From positions 62,001 to 126,000 of the forward strand of contig NZ_AFOZ01000041.1 of the NCBI RefSeq assembly GCF_000217915.1: 64,000 nt of DNA, given 5' to 3'. Positions 39,626 to 48,561 of the stretch are shown one piece after another. Numbering within the stretch: the first letter of the stretch is position 1; the number at the start of each line of letters is the position of its first letter. Source of the DNA: Shewanella sp. HN-41. GTDB taxonomy: Bacteria > Pseudomonadota > Gammaproteobacteria > Enterobacterales > Shewanellaceae. The notes under the pieces are model-generated. The model did not search any database, was not told where the DNA came from, and was given only the letters and a program-made list of their open reading frames with translations. A program made the position numbers and the translations under genes.

Positions 39626-40315
39626 TTACCCTTCTAACCATGCAAATGACCTTTGCAAAAATGCCTTGGCGTCTTGTTCAACAATCAACCCGTGAGCCAT
39701 CACTATCCTTTGAGGTTCCCAAGCCAACATCTTTACCAGATGGGTGCGCGCTTGCTGCTTGGCAAACATAAAACTTAAACGCCAATCCAAGGGCATTTTG
39801 CCATTGGGAGCGAGTATGCCCGCGCCTCTGGCGAGAAATCGCTGCAAGGCATTAAAGGCATCTGGGGAAAAGTTTTCGATAAGATCGGTCACTATCAAGG
39901 TGCCAGAGGCTTTATGAAAGAATACGCATTCCTGCATAAAATGAGAGCCCGTAAATAAAAGTTGGTCAATATCAGTTGCCCACATGGCTTGAAATTCAGC
40001 GGTAAATAGCCCGTCAAAGTGAAGATCTGGCCGCTTTGTTTGAACTTCCGAAGTGCCAAAACTTTGTGCCTGCGGATAAGTTTGCTGCCAATCCTGTAAA
40101 AACAAATGGTGCAGATGGTTGGGCGCAATAAGATAACGAACTTCGCCTAATGCTTCGACCAGTGCTTGAAGTTCAGGGGTGAGTTTGATTGGGCTATGTA
40201 CCCACAAAGCGCCATTATTTAAACGGATCACTGTCATCCGAGTGGTATAGGGCAAGGTAAAAAATGGTACGGCTTCACCATCAAAAATCCACAGGTTCTC
40301 TGCTAGTTGCTTCAT
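39626..40315 (-). CDS. DUF4336 protein (metallo-beta-lactamase-like fold)
   Basis: A 229-residue protein. LWIFDGEAVPFFTLPYTTRMTVIRLNNGALWVHSPIKLTPEL is the typical opening of DUF4336, a family with a metallo-beta-lactamase-like fold. Candidate metal residues are in APNHLHHLFLQDW (about 84-96), FTGSHFMQECVFFHK and VMAHGLIVEQDA. The classical HxHxDH motif is altered (NHLHHLF), so hydrolase activity is uncertain. It stands alone between L1 and an empty spacer. No biological role is known to me. Confidence 0.82.
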   Translation of the reverse strand: MKQLAENLWIFDGEAVPFFTLPYTTRMTVIRLNNGALWVHSPIKLTPELQALVEALGEVRYLIAPNHLHHLFLQDWQQTYPQAQSFGTSEVQTKRPDLHFDGLFTAEFQAMWATDIDQLLFTGSHFMQECVFFHKASGTLIVTDLIENFSPDAFNALQRFLARGAGILAPNGKMPLDWRLSFMFAKQQARTHLVKMLAWEPQRIVMAHGLIVEQDAKAFLQRSFAWLEG

Positions 40316-40664
40316 ATCAACTCTCCATGCTGCCAGTCATTCCATCAATAATAGCGTTCGCTTTACCGTACATTGAAGCACGAAATCAGCCGCCAGCCAT
40401 CATCACAACAGAATGAAAAGAGAATAGAGAAGCCAAAGCACCCCAGACTATTTTGTTTTAAGGGCTAACAAACCTTACTTAAACCCAATGAATCGCCCTT
40501 GCCCTTCGACGTTGCGAAGAGGCATTGCGACGATTTATTAAAAAAGATCGGGTATGGCTGGGGGAATTAAGGGAGTAAACGCTTTTCTATTTTGGTCAGA
40601 TCTTGATTAAGAATCTGTGGGGCTTAGCCCCACGACTTTGAGTTGCCCAACCTTCAACCCAAGG

Positions 40665-40914
40665 TCAAATCTTCACACAGACAAATAACGCATTACCCGA
40701 GGTTAAATCCCATGGGACGATTTTTTCATAATCGTGTTCAAAAATATGCACTTCAAAATACGGCGCGAGCAACGCTTGTAGCTCAGTAAAACTGGTGGCG
40801 ACCATGGCATGTTGATCCTGCCATAACTCTGTTTGGCGCAGGCTCTCCTCGGCATTAAGCTCTAAATCAGTGAGCCGACTGAAAGGCTGATTACTCCTCT
40901 CAATACTCAGATTT
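40665..40914 (-). pseudogene. 3' fragment of the methyltransferase gene (duplicate)
   Basis: About 250 bases nearly identical to the 3' end of the complete methyltransferase gene at 41308-42099: both encode LSIERSNQPFSRLTDLELNAEESLRQTELWQDQHAMVATSFTELQALLAPYFEVHIFEHDYEKIVPWDL to the stop with one visible amino-acid change near the end (T/A). Upstream the similarity stops exactly where repeat copy L2 starts, so the fragment has lost its SAM-binding domain and start. Confidence 0.88.
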
Positions 40915-41198
40915 AAAAAGATGGGACAGGCATAACTCTTATGGGATTCACAGCCGACACGGAGTTCACAGACGTTCACCTCCCCTTGGAGTTGCCGCAG
41001 GGCATTTGCGTTCGTTGCGTGAGCGAGGCATGGATGCCGAGATAGCGTCAGTCGAATCAGGGACGAGCGTCTGACGCGATAGCATAAGGACGCTAAATGC
41101 CCAAGGGGCTTTCAACTCCGTTAGGGGCGTCTTGGAGAATCCAAGGAGGATAGGACGAGCAGTCCTCCTTGGTCGGGTGTGGGGTGAAGCCCCACGAC
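40915..41198 (+). repeat. long intergenic repeat, copy L2, with an adjoining hairpin-rich end
   Basis: From 40915 the sequence follows copy L1 (39104-39419) but lacks its central segment. The final part (41113-41198) is the inverted partner of 37697-37779. The element begins flush at the truncated methyltransferase fragment. Reading frames inside it, for example on the minus strand from 41292, look incidental. Confidence 0.82.
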
Positions 41199-41307
41199 GT
41201 TGACTTTGATTTAGTCTTCTAACAGGACTAATAAAACTTAAGCAATTTAATGTTCTAGCACGAACGTAAGGGCTAACATCCCAAGTTGTCACACCTTCAA
41301 CCCAAGG

Positions 41308-42099
41308 TTAAATCTTCACACAGACAAATAGCGCATTACCCGATGCTAAATCCCATGGGACAATTTTTTCATAATCGTGTTCGAAAATATGCACTTCAAA
41401 ATATGGCGCGAGCAACGCTTGTAGCTCAGTAAAACTGGTGGCGACCATGGCATGTTGATCCTGCCATAACTCTGTTTGGCGCAGGCTCTCCTCGGCATTA
41501 AGCTCTAAATCAGTGAGCCGACTGAAAGGCTGATTACTCCTCTCAATACTCAGATTTAGCGACTGCTTCTCCCCCTGCCCACTGTAATGCCAGCCGGATT
41601 CGAAGGCGAAATGACTACCATCAAACTCGGCAAAATGCTTAATCGAGGCGGTGTTATCGATCCTGTGTTTATCGACCGTGTTAAAACAAAACAGTCCCCC
41701 CTCATTGAGGGCGCGGTGCACACTCGCAATACAGCTTTTAAGGCGTTCGATACCCGCGCTGTAATGAATGGAATATAAAAAACAGGTAATAAGATCAACG
41801 GGCTGTTCGACATAAAAGGCCGTCATATCCTGTAGATTAAACTGCGCTTCAGGGCAGCGACGCATGGCCATATCGAGCATAGGCTGATTGATATCTAGGC
41901 CGCTGCATTGATAACCAAGATCGATAAAATGCCGCACATGGGGGCCAGTACCGCAGGCTAAATCGAGGTGTTGTTTGCCATTATTGCCCAAAAATTGATG
42001 CAATCTATGGATGCTCGCGCTCTGTTGTTGATAGTTGATATCGGAGCACATTAAATCGTAATAGCCGGAGAGATCGGTATAAAGCGCGTTGGAAGACAT
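41308..42099 (-). CDS. class I SAM-dependent methyltransferase
   Basis: A 263-residue methyltransferase. Motif I is HLDLACGTGPHVRHFIDLGYQCSGLDINQPMLDMAMRRCP (about 44-83), followed by DLITCFLYSIHY and a C-domain with CVKI at the end. The starts MPMPLFAAMSSNALYT offer ATGs at 42123, 42117 and 42099; none has a strong ribosome site, and I prefer 42099, which begins the conserved part. Its last 250 bases are duplicated upstream at 40665-40914. The methyl acceptor is unknown. Confidence 0.85.
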   Translation of the reverse strand: MSSNALYTDLSGYYDLMCSDINYQQQSASIHRLHQFLGNNGKQHLDLACGTGPHVRHFIDLGYQCSGLDINQPMLDMAMRRCPEAQFNLQDMTAFYVEQPVDLITCFLYSIHYSAGIERLKSCIASVHRALNEGGLFCFNTVDKHRIDNTASIKHFAEFDGSHFAFESGWHYSGQGEKQSLNLSIERSNQPFSRLTDLELNAEESLRQTELWQDQHAMVATSFTELQALLAPYFEVHIFEHDYEKIVPWDLASGNALFVCVKI

Positions 42100-42246
42100 A
42101 GCTGCGAATAGGGGCATGGGCAATTAAGGGTGGCGCATGATATATCAGTTAGCCAATATCAGAAACAAACAATTGCCCGTACGACTGAATCCATCTAGGG
42201 GAAAATAGTGAACTCACCGCAGACCTCGAGCTCACCCTCACATTAT

Positions 42247-42705
42247 CTACTTGCAGGCACATCTCGCTGATTGCTCGCAAGGTGGCGCAGCCGCGACTTC
42301 GCACATACCCGCGGTTTTACCTTCGCCGACACACCAAGCATTGCAATCAAAGGTATCTGGATGCCCTAAGTCATCACTGTGGCCGTGTATTTGATCTTTG
42401 CCAGGATTAGATTCGACTAACAAGCCGTCTGGCAGGCAGGCTTCGCCAAACATCCTGCCATTAGCCGTGCCCTGTTCATCGGTGCCAACATGGCAACCAG
42501 CAACACCAGGGGCAACGCCGTCACTGTCCTTCCACCAGCTCCTTTGCCCCTGTTGCCAATCTGAGGGTTTAAATTCTATGGTGCCCATGGCACCAGCCAT
42601 TCCCTTAGCGTCATCAGAGGGTTCACCGATTTCACCGTGGGCTGATACTTGGCCAGCCAGCAAGGTACAAGATACAAATAAGACTAAAGCTGTAAACTGT
42701 TTCAT
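42247..42705 (-). CDS. secreted cysteine-rich protein, N-terminal His after processing
   Basis: A 152-residue precursor I do not recognise. Signal peptide residues 1-22 (MKQFTALVLFVSCTLLAGQVSA) with an A-x-A type end would release a mature protein starting with His23 (HGEIGEPSDDAKG). The mature chain has eight cysteines: GCHVG, EACLP, DCNAWC, GMCEV, PPCEQ and RCACK, plus several His and Trp residues; it is acidic and probably disulfide-bonded or metal-binding. A strong ribosome site (AGGAGG, 6 bases before the ATG) supports it. It is followed on the same strand by unrelated genes, with a 90-base gap from the SIMPL gene upstream. Confidence 0.8.
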   Translation of the reverse strand: MKQFTALVLFVSCTLLAGQVSAHGEIGEPSDDAKGMAGAMGTIEFKPSDWQQGQRSWWKDSDGVAPGVAGCHVGTDEQGTANGRMFGEACLPDGLLVESNPGKDQIHGHSDDLGHPDTFDCNAWCVGEGKTAGMCEVAAAPPCEQSARCACK

Positions 42706-42794
42706 AACACCTCCTATGTTTGAGTCCGAATAAGCTTAGCCCTATATCTCGATACCGCCACTTTTAGCCCTATTTAGCTGGCAGCGACACACAT

Positions 42795-43511
42795 CTATTG
42801 GATTTTATAAACTACTTCGACTCTGTCTTCGATAGTCACCCGGCCATATTGGTAACTCTCGGCAACGGCGCCCGCATAATCGGCTTTGGCGTTCATACGC
42901 AGCATGACAGGTTGCACTGGACGTTGATCGTAGTAGCGGATCTGCCAGATCTTACCGAGGTTTTCCCCAAAACCCTGTGCGAGAGATTCGGCTTTTTGCT
43001 TGGCATCCGCTATTGCAGCTTGGCGGGCTTTAGCGACATATTCGGCTTCTTTACTCGACTTAAGGGCAATATTGTTCACTCGATTCATGCCCTCTTCTAG
43101 GGCCGAATCTAAAATGGTATTCAATCGGGCCAGATCCTTAACCGTCACCGTAATTTGGCGGCTGGCAATATAACCCGTGAGTTCAGGGGCCTTATCCTGA
43201 GCATACACATATTGCGGTTGCAGATTTAAATTGGCGCTTTGGATTTGATCCTTTGCCACACCGGCTGCGGTAAGGCGGGCGATAAATTTCGCGACAGCCG
43301 TATCGGAACTGTCCTTCGCGGCCTTGGCGGTTTTTTCCGTTACGGCCACTTCAACATTTAAGTCCGCCATATCTGGTTCAAGCTGAATTTGGCTGACGCC
43401 CATAGTTTCAATATGCGGGAAATCAACCTCGGCCGCGAGCGTTTGAGGTGCCATCAATGCGCTAGAAAAAAGACCCGCCGCAACCCAAACCGCTAAAAGA
43501 GAATTTTTCAT
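42795..43511 (-). CDS. SIMPL-domain (DUF541) periplasmic protein
   Basis: A 238-residue secreted protein with a signal peptide (MKNSLLAVWVAAGLFSSALMAPQTLAA) and a SIMPL/DUF541 domain: IETMGVSQIQLEPDMADLNVEVAVTEKTAKAAKDSSDTAVAKFIARLTAAGVAKDQIQSANLNLQPQY, then ITVTVKDLARLNTILDSALEEGMNRVNNI. It is similar to E. coli YggE, which is linked to lower oxidative stress by unknown means. The end DRVEVVYKIQ is typical of the family. Confidence 0.9.
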   Translation of the reverse strand: MKNSLLAVWVAAGLFSSALMAPQTLAAEVDFPHIETMGVSQIQLEPDMADLNVEVAVTEKTAKAAKDSSDTAVAKFIARLTAAGVAKDQIQSANLNLQPQYVYAQDKAPELTGYIASRQITVTVKDLARLNTILDSALEEGMNRVNNIALKSSKEAEYVAKARQAAIADAKQKAESLAQGFGENLGKIWQIRYYDQRPVQPVMLRMNAKADYAGAVAESYQYGRVTIEDRVEVVYKIQ

Positions 43512-43599
43512 AACTTACTCCAAAAATGAAATCTTAATACCATTGCCAACTTAAGCTATCACTTCAAGGGGCAAAAACCAGTGTCAATATGTAACGGCT

Positions 43600-43658
43600 C
43601 TAGAACCTAGAACCTAGAACCTAGAACCTAGAACCTAGAACCTAGAACCTAGAACCTA
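43600..43658. repeat. tandem array of heptamer CTAGAAC
   Basis: Eight perfect head-to-tail copies of CTAGAAC (43600-43655) plus a partial ninth, in the spacer between the SIMPL gene and rimO. Related, less regular CTAG heptads occur after rimO (45351-45376) and after tldD (60633-60660). No spacers as in CRISPR are present. Confidence 0.97.
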
Positions 43659-43918
43659 AGATAGTGACTCTACAAACGGGCGAAAATTTAAAAGGGGTTA
43701 ATTTTTCTGAAAAATTTTTAGCTCTTTCTATCCAGACGGGTTCGACTGCGGATCTTTGGCTGATATGCCTATATCCACACCCCAAATAGGTCATAGGGTT
43801 AACTGGCATATTCAGTGCCACAGTTGTACACTTTTCAGCCAAAGCTACTGTACCTTTTAATCACTTCAGGTATAATCCGCCAACTTTTTTAAGGCAGCTT
43901 ATACCCCAGCGAGAAACC

Positions 43919-45336
43919 ATGACTGTTGAAACTTTTAAACCCAAGCAAACCACTACGCTTGATATCCCAGTAAAACATTAGAAGCCGCCAGCTCTGATAC
44001 AGTTGCCACTGGAAATCGTATTGGTTTTGTGTCCTTGGGCTGCCCGAAAAACCTAGTAGATTCCGAGCGTATTCTGACCCAACTCCGTATCGACGGTTAC
44101 GAAGTCACCAACAGCTATGACAATGCCGATCTGGTTATCGTCAACACCTGCGGCTTTATCGATGCTGCGGTGGAAGAGTCTCTGGACGCCGTGCGTGAAG
44201 CCCTAGAAGAAAACGGCAAAGTGATAGTCACAGGCTGCCTTGGTGCCAAAGAAAACCAAATCCGCGAAGTGCACCCAGATGTGTTAGAAATCACTGGCCC
44301 ACACAGCTATGAAGCCGTGTTAAAGCACGTTCACAAATACGTGCCTAAGCCAGAACACAATCCTTTCACGTCATTGATCCCACAAACTGGGGTTAAGTTG
44401 ACGCCTAAGCATTACGCTTATTTAAAGATTTCAGAAGGTTGTGATAACCGTTGTACTTTCTGCATCATTCCTTCGCTACGTGGCGATCTCGACAGCCGCC
44501 CGGCGGGCAGCGTCTTAGATGAAGCTAAGCGTTTGGTAGAATCAGGCGTGCAAGAAATTTTAGTCGTTAGCCAAGACACCTCGGCCTACGGTAAAGACAA
44601 GGGCGGTCGTACCGACTTCTGGAACGGCATGCCAGTCAAGCAGGACATTACTAGCCTAGCGCGCCAACTGGGTAAGATGGGCGCTTGGGTGCGTCTGCAT
44701 TATATCTACCCCTACCCATGGGTTGACGATCTGATCCCGCTGATGGCCGAAGGGTTAATTCTGCCTTACTTAGATATTCCAATGCAGCATGCAAGCCCGC
44801 GCATCCTCAAGATGATGAAGCGTCCTGGCCGTGTTGACCGTCAGTTAGAGGCCATTCAACGCTGGCGTGAAATCTGCCCGGATCTGGTTATCCGCTCAAC
44901 CTTTATCGTCGGCTTCCCCGGTGAAACCGAAGAAGACTTCGAAATGCTGCTCGACTTCTTAAAAGAAGCTCGCCTCGATCGCGTGGGTTGCTTTAAGTAT
45001 TCTGAAGTCGATGGCGCTGTCGCCAACACCATCGCCGAGCTTATCAGCGAAGACGTGAAAGAAGACAGATACCACAGATTTATGGAAGTCCAAGCCGAGA
45101 TCAGCGCCGAGCGTTTAGCCCGTTTCGTTGGCCGTACTATGGATATTCTGATCGATGACGTAGACGAAGAAGGCGCCATTGGCCGCAGCTTCGCCGATGC
45201 ACCTGAAATCGACGGTATGGTGTTTATCAATGGGGAAACTGAGCTGGAACCAGGCATGTTGGTTCGTGCCCGCATCACCCATTCAGATGAACACGATCTG
45301 TGGGCTGAACTAGTTGACGCCGATGCCGAGGACTAA
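43919..45336 (+). pseudogene. rimO: ribosomal protein S12 methylthiotransferase RimO, frameshift near the 5' end
   Basis: Radical-SAM enzyme that methylthiolates Asp of ribosomal protein S12. From the ATG at 43919 the frame encodes [20 protein letters not shown] then stops; in the other frame [33 protein letters not shown] continues to the normal C-terminus. The break is at GTAAAACATTAG, where five A instead of four would give VKTLEAAS. The rest is intact: UPF0004 cluster residues (GCPKN, NTCGFI, GCLGAKE), radical-[18 protein letters not shown] and the TRAM domain. Restart at the GTG at 44029 would lose the first strand. A true loss in such a conserved gene is less likely than a base-call error. 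Confidence 0.9.
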
Positions 45337-45350
45337 GCATTAAGCGAGAT

Positions 45351-45376
45351 TCTAGGCTCTAGGGCCTAGAATCTAG
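45351..45376. repeat. degenerate CTAG heptad repeat / hairpin after rimO
   Basis: TCTAGGC-TCTAGGG-CCTAGAA-TCTAG keeps the 7-base spacing of CTAG seen upstream of rimO, and also folds as ATTCTAGGC/GCCTAGAAT. It lies 15 bases after the rimO stop. Confidence 0.7.
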
Positions 45377-45400
45377 CAGCTGCGCTCTTTGCAGCGGCCT

Positions 45401-45426
45401 AGCAGGGCGAAGCCCGCCCTGCTTTC
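45401..45426. terminator. hairpin between rimO and fumC
   Basis: Stem AGCAGGGC/GCCCTGCT with loop GAAGCCC, then TT. It lies between two convergent genes and may end transcription from either side; the T-run is short. Confidence 0.6.
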
Positions 45427-45434
45427 TACCTTCA

Positions 45435-46838
45435 CTATACATCTGGCCCTAACATCTTATTGGCATCGACCCAAAGCTCAAATTCTTGTGCTGTGACGAA
45501 TCCCAGCTCCAACGCGGCTTGGCGCAGCGTCTTATGTTCACTATGGGCTTTTTTAGCTATCTTAGCGGCCTTTTCATAACCGATATGCGGATTCAGCGCC
45601 GTGACTAGCATAAGCGAGTTTTCCACATGCTTCGCAATCTGCGGCTCATTCGCCACTATGCCGAGCACGCAGTGATCGTTAAAGGACTGGCAAGCATCCC
45701 CCAATAGGCGCCCCGATTGCAGCACATTGGCGATAATCATCGGCTTAAACACATTGAGCTCAAACTGACCATTACTGCCGCCAATGCCAACGGTGACATC
45801 ATTACCCATGATTTGCGCGCACACCATGGTCATGGCCTCGACCTGAGTCGGGTTCACTTTACCCGGCATAATCGACGAACCGGGCTCATTTTCAGGCAGT
45901 AATAACTCACCAATCCCGCAGCGTGGGCCAGAACCTAACATCCTAATATCATTTGCGATCTTCATTAAACTGACCGCCGCAGCTCTGTAGGCCGCCGACA
46001 AAGAGACTAATTCATCGTGGGCGGCAAGGGCGGCAAACTTATTCGACGCAGTAACAAAGGGCAAGCCCGTGAGCCTAGCAATATTGTCAGCCACCTTAAC
46101 GGCGTAATCCTTATGGGTATTTAACCCAGTGCCCACGGCGGTCGCCCCTAAGGCTAACTCTGCCACCCGCTTGAGACTGTGCTCAATGCCTTCGATGGCA
46201 TAACTTAACTGCGCGGCGTAGCCCGAAAACTCTTGGCCTAAGGTTAACGGTGTCGCATCCATAAAATGCGTGCGGCCAATTTTAACTATGTCCACAAACT
46301 CCTCGGCCTTCTTATGCAAGCTCTGCTGCAATAACCTCATGCAGGGCAAAACCAGTTCAACGGCTTGACGATAGGCGGCAATGTGCATGGCGGTGGGAAA
46401 GGTATCGTTGGAGGATTGCGAGCGGTTAACATCGTCATTGGGATGTAAACATTTAACAGTATCGGTGAGTTGCCCGCCCGAGAGCACATGGCCCCGATAG
46501 GCGATCACTTCATTGACGTTCATATTGGTTTGCGTGCCCGAGCCGGTTTGCCAAATCACCAAGGGAAATTGCGTATCGAGTTCGCCCGCAATCAGCTCAT
46601 CACACACTTGGGCAATCAGCAGGGCTTTACCTTGGGTCAAAGTGCCAAGTTGTTGATTGGTGATGGCGGCGGCTTTCTTTAAATAGCCAAACGCATGGAT
46701 CACTTCAATCGGCATAGATGCTTCAGTACCGATACGAAAGTGCTGCCGCGAGCGCTCGGTCTGTGCGCCCCAATAACAATCCACGGGGACATTAACTTCA
46801 CCCATAGTATCGTGCTCGATTCGATATTGCTGCGCCAT
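45435..46838 (-). CDS. fumC: class II fumarate hydratase FumC
   Basis: Iron-free, heat-stable fumarase of the citric acid cycle, converting fumarate to malate. Motifs in order: [16 protein letters not shown] (about 95), [21 protein letters not shown] (substrate and catalytic His), [21 protein letters not shown], and the family signature [13 protein letters not shown] (about 315). The length, 467, matches E. coli FumC. I chose the ATG at 46838, as AAGGAG ends 6 bases before it; the ATG at 46844 directly abuts the same site. It is converging with rimO. Confidence 0.96.
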   Translation of the reverse strand: MAQQYRIEHDTMGEVNVPVDCYWGAQTERSRQHFRIGTEASMPIEVIHAFGYLKKAAAITNQQLGTLTQGKALLIAQVCDELIAGELDTQFPLVIWQTGSGTQTNMNVNEVIAYRGHVLSGGQLTDTVKCLHPNDDVNRSQSSNDTFPTAMHIAAYRQAVELVLPCMRLLQQSLHKKAEEFVDIVKIGRTHFMDATPLTLGQEFSGYAAQLSYAIEGIEHSLKRVAELALGATAVGTGLNTHKDYAVKVADNIARLTGLPFVTASNKFAALAAHDELVSLSAAYRAAAVSLMKIANDIRMLGSGPRCGIGELLLPENEPGSSIMPGKVNPTQVEAMTMVCAQIMGNDVTVGIGGSNGQFELNVFKPMIIANVLQSGRLLGDACQSFNDHCVLGIVANEPQIAKHVENSLMLVTALNPHIGYEKAAKIAKKAHSEHKTLRQAALELGFVTAQEFELWVDANKMLGPDV

Positions 46839-47021
46839 AGGCATCTCCTTCGCTATAGGTTAACCATACTCGCTCAAGGCAAGAGTACAATTTATCCCCA
46901 GTTAATTAATGCCAGACTAATGAGTTTGCACAAAAGAAACTATCGAAATAAGGATGATTGAAGCAAAGAGATGGATGTTGAGGCTAGCACTAGCAGGATG
47001 AATGAAGAGCAAAAAAGCAGA

Positions 47022-47261
47022 TTAATAAAAACTCAGGCGTAGAAAGTCGAAAGGGGTATCGCCCCTGTGCTGATACCCCTTCCGGTTACTCATTTTAAAT
47101 GCCTTGTCTTTACGGTTATAGGACCCTTTGCCCTTTTTCGCCTTTTCGGTGCGTGTCCGAAATAGGGGACTTGTCACGATAGCTTTGAGAGCATTGTCTG
47201 TGATGGTGCCTCGACCACTGTCGTGTTCCATCGCCACGACCGCCATTTTTTGTTTGCCCAT
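47022..47261 (-). CDS. arfA: alternative ribosome-rescue factor ArfA
   Basis: Recruits release factor 2 to ribosomes stalled on mRNA without a stop codon, as a backup for tmRNA. The 79-residue product contains the ArfA core GRGTITDNALKAIVTSPLFRTRTEKAKKGKGSYNRKDK (about residues 16-53; DNA, PLF and KKGKGSY are the conserved blocks). GGAG lies 6 bases before the ATG. In E. coli the arfA mRNA is cut or ends inside the coding region at a stem, making a truncated active protein that tmRNA normally tags. The same arrangement is present here: a strong hairpin with T-rich flank at 47051-47081, inside the last third of the gene. Confidence 0.93.
   Translation of the reverse strand: MGKQKMAVVAMEHDSGRGTITDNALKAIVTSPLFRTRTEKAKKGKGSYNRKDKAFKMSNRKGYQHRGDTPFDFLRLSFY
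47051..47081 (-). promoter_or_regulatory. intragenic hairpin of arfA (predicted nonstop-mRNA generator)
   Basis: Perfect 10-bp stem AAGGGGTATC/GATACCCCTT with 11-base loop inside the arfA coding region; on the minus strand it is followed by TTCGACTTTCT. It may act as a terminator or RNase III site that leaves mRNA without a stop codon. It begins about 57 bases, and ends 27 bases, before the stop codon. Confidence 0.8.
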
Positions 47262-47547
47262 AGCAACTCCAAATAGAATGAATCAACTCGCTAATACATT
47301 AAGCATCGGCTTAACGGCGATACTATAGCGCAATATTTTGCGATGTGCATAGTTTGTGCAATGTAACACAACAAATGGCTTTTCGTTGTAGAAAAGTATG
47401 ATAGATTATTCCAATAAAAATAAGATATTATCTTAACTATCAATAGGCTTTCGCCGCTTTTAAAGTATTCCCCATGATGTTGCACCAAGCACTATTAGCC
47501 GATCTCAAAGGGCACCCCCTGAGTCATAGATGGAGAGGGAGATCACT

Positions 47548-48395
47548 TTGATATCCACACCGAGCAAACTTTGGTTGAGTTTTTTTGGGGGTTAATCGCC
47601 TTACTACCCACATTCAGCCACGCCTTTCCAAGCGTCGAGCACTGCGTGCTGACGATGGGATATCGCACGAGTGAACGCCTACCTTTTATCGAAGCCGAGC
47701 CCAATGACGGTGGGATCTATCAAGATATTTATCGGGTCGCCGCACAGAAAATAGGCTGTAAACTTAAGGTAGTTCGCGCCCCCAAATTACGGATTTTGCG
47801 AGATTTAAGGCTTGGCAATATCGACTTTTATCCCGGCCTGAGCTTTACGCCGGAACGGGCCCAATATGCCACCTTTATCCCGAATGGCCTTTCGGAGCGC
47901 GACATTGGCATTACACGGGCTGGTGCCGCCGATCTTCTCTCAATAGAGCAACTCATTCAGAGTGGCATGATACTGTTAATCGCCCCAGGAGGTTATGATT
48001 TTGGCGGTTTAATCCATCGTATGCCAACGCGTAAACCGCCAGAATTAAATGTGCCTAACGCCTTGAATTTCATACTCTCAGGTCAGGGTGATCTGTTTAT
48101 CTATGATCAAACCACCCTAGGCTATTACCTCAAAAACCGCGATAAAACCCAGTTTAAGTTACATTACCATTGCTGTGATGTCCCCAAAGCCATGTACTTA
48201 GGCTTTTCCCGAAAGAGTCGCCACTATCGAGCGCAGCAAAATCCCAATTTCAATGCAGATCACCCCATAAGCCCAGACAACAGTCCCACAATGCTCGACC
48301 CCAATTCCAAGGCCTACGAGTTTGCTAAGGTATTGGCAGCAATGGATGCCAACGGCGATACCCAGCAAATTTATGCCCGCTACTTGGTTGATTAA
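47548..48395 (+). CDS. periplasmic solute-binding-like protein (family 3 type), 5' end unclear
   Basis: A protein with the ABC family 3 substrate-binding fold: PFIEAEPNDGGIYQDIYRVAAQKIGCKLKVVRAPKLRILRDLRLGNIDFYPGLSFTPERAQYATFIP is the typical N-lobe, and FILSGQGDLFIYDQTTLGYYL the second lobe. No transporter genes adjoin it, which suggests a sensor-type or orphan role. The conserved frame opens only at a TTG at 47571, in the middle of the signal peptide and without a ribosome site. GGAGAGGGAG lies at 47532-47541, just before a TTG at 47548 in another frame that encodes LISTPSKLWLSFF, a natural signal-peptide start. One added base in the T7G5 run at 47580-47591 would join the two. Confidence 0.72.
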
Positions 48396-48430
48396 AAAGC
48401 AAATCCCTCCCAATAATGGCTTCTAGTAAT

Positions 48431-48454
48431 GTGCACTGAAATATAGTGCACTGA
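48431..48454. repeat. direct repeat GTGCACTGA upstream of the TonB receptor gene
   Basis: GTGCACTGA occurs at 48431-48439 and 48446-48454, 15 bases apart, each containing the palindrome GTGCAC. A possible regulator-binding pair about 110 bases before the receptor start. Confidence 0.5.
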
Positions 48455-48518
48455 GACATAGTCGAGTGCCCCACAAGCCAGCACATATCCTGTGTGCGAC
48501 AATATGCCGCACCTGCAT

Positions 48519-48560
48519 CACTTGGATGATCTTTATAATGCAGCGCAATTTATCCAAGTG
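48519..48560 (+). promoter_or_regulatory. inverted repeat around a TATAAT before the TonB receptor gene
   Basis: Nine-base arms CACTTGGAT (48519-48527) and ATCCAAGTG (48552-48560) flank TATAAT (48534-48539); the second arm ends one base before the ATG at 48562. It may be an operator, or an mRNA hairpin if transcription starts upstream. No Fur box was recognised. Confidence 0.55.
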
Positions 48561-48561
48561 A

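Noticed and set aside
40966..41292. 108-residue frame in repeat L2
   Set aside because: It follows the repeat hairpins and matches no protein family I know; probably incidental.
43600..43658. CRISPR array
   Set aside because: Repeat unit is 7 bases with no spacers; a simple tandem repeat.
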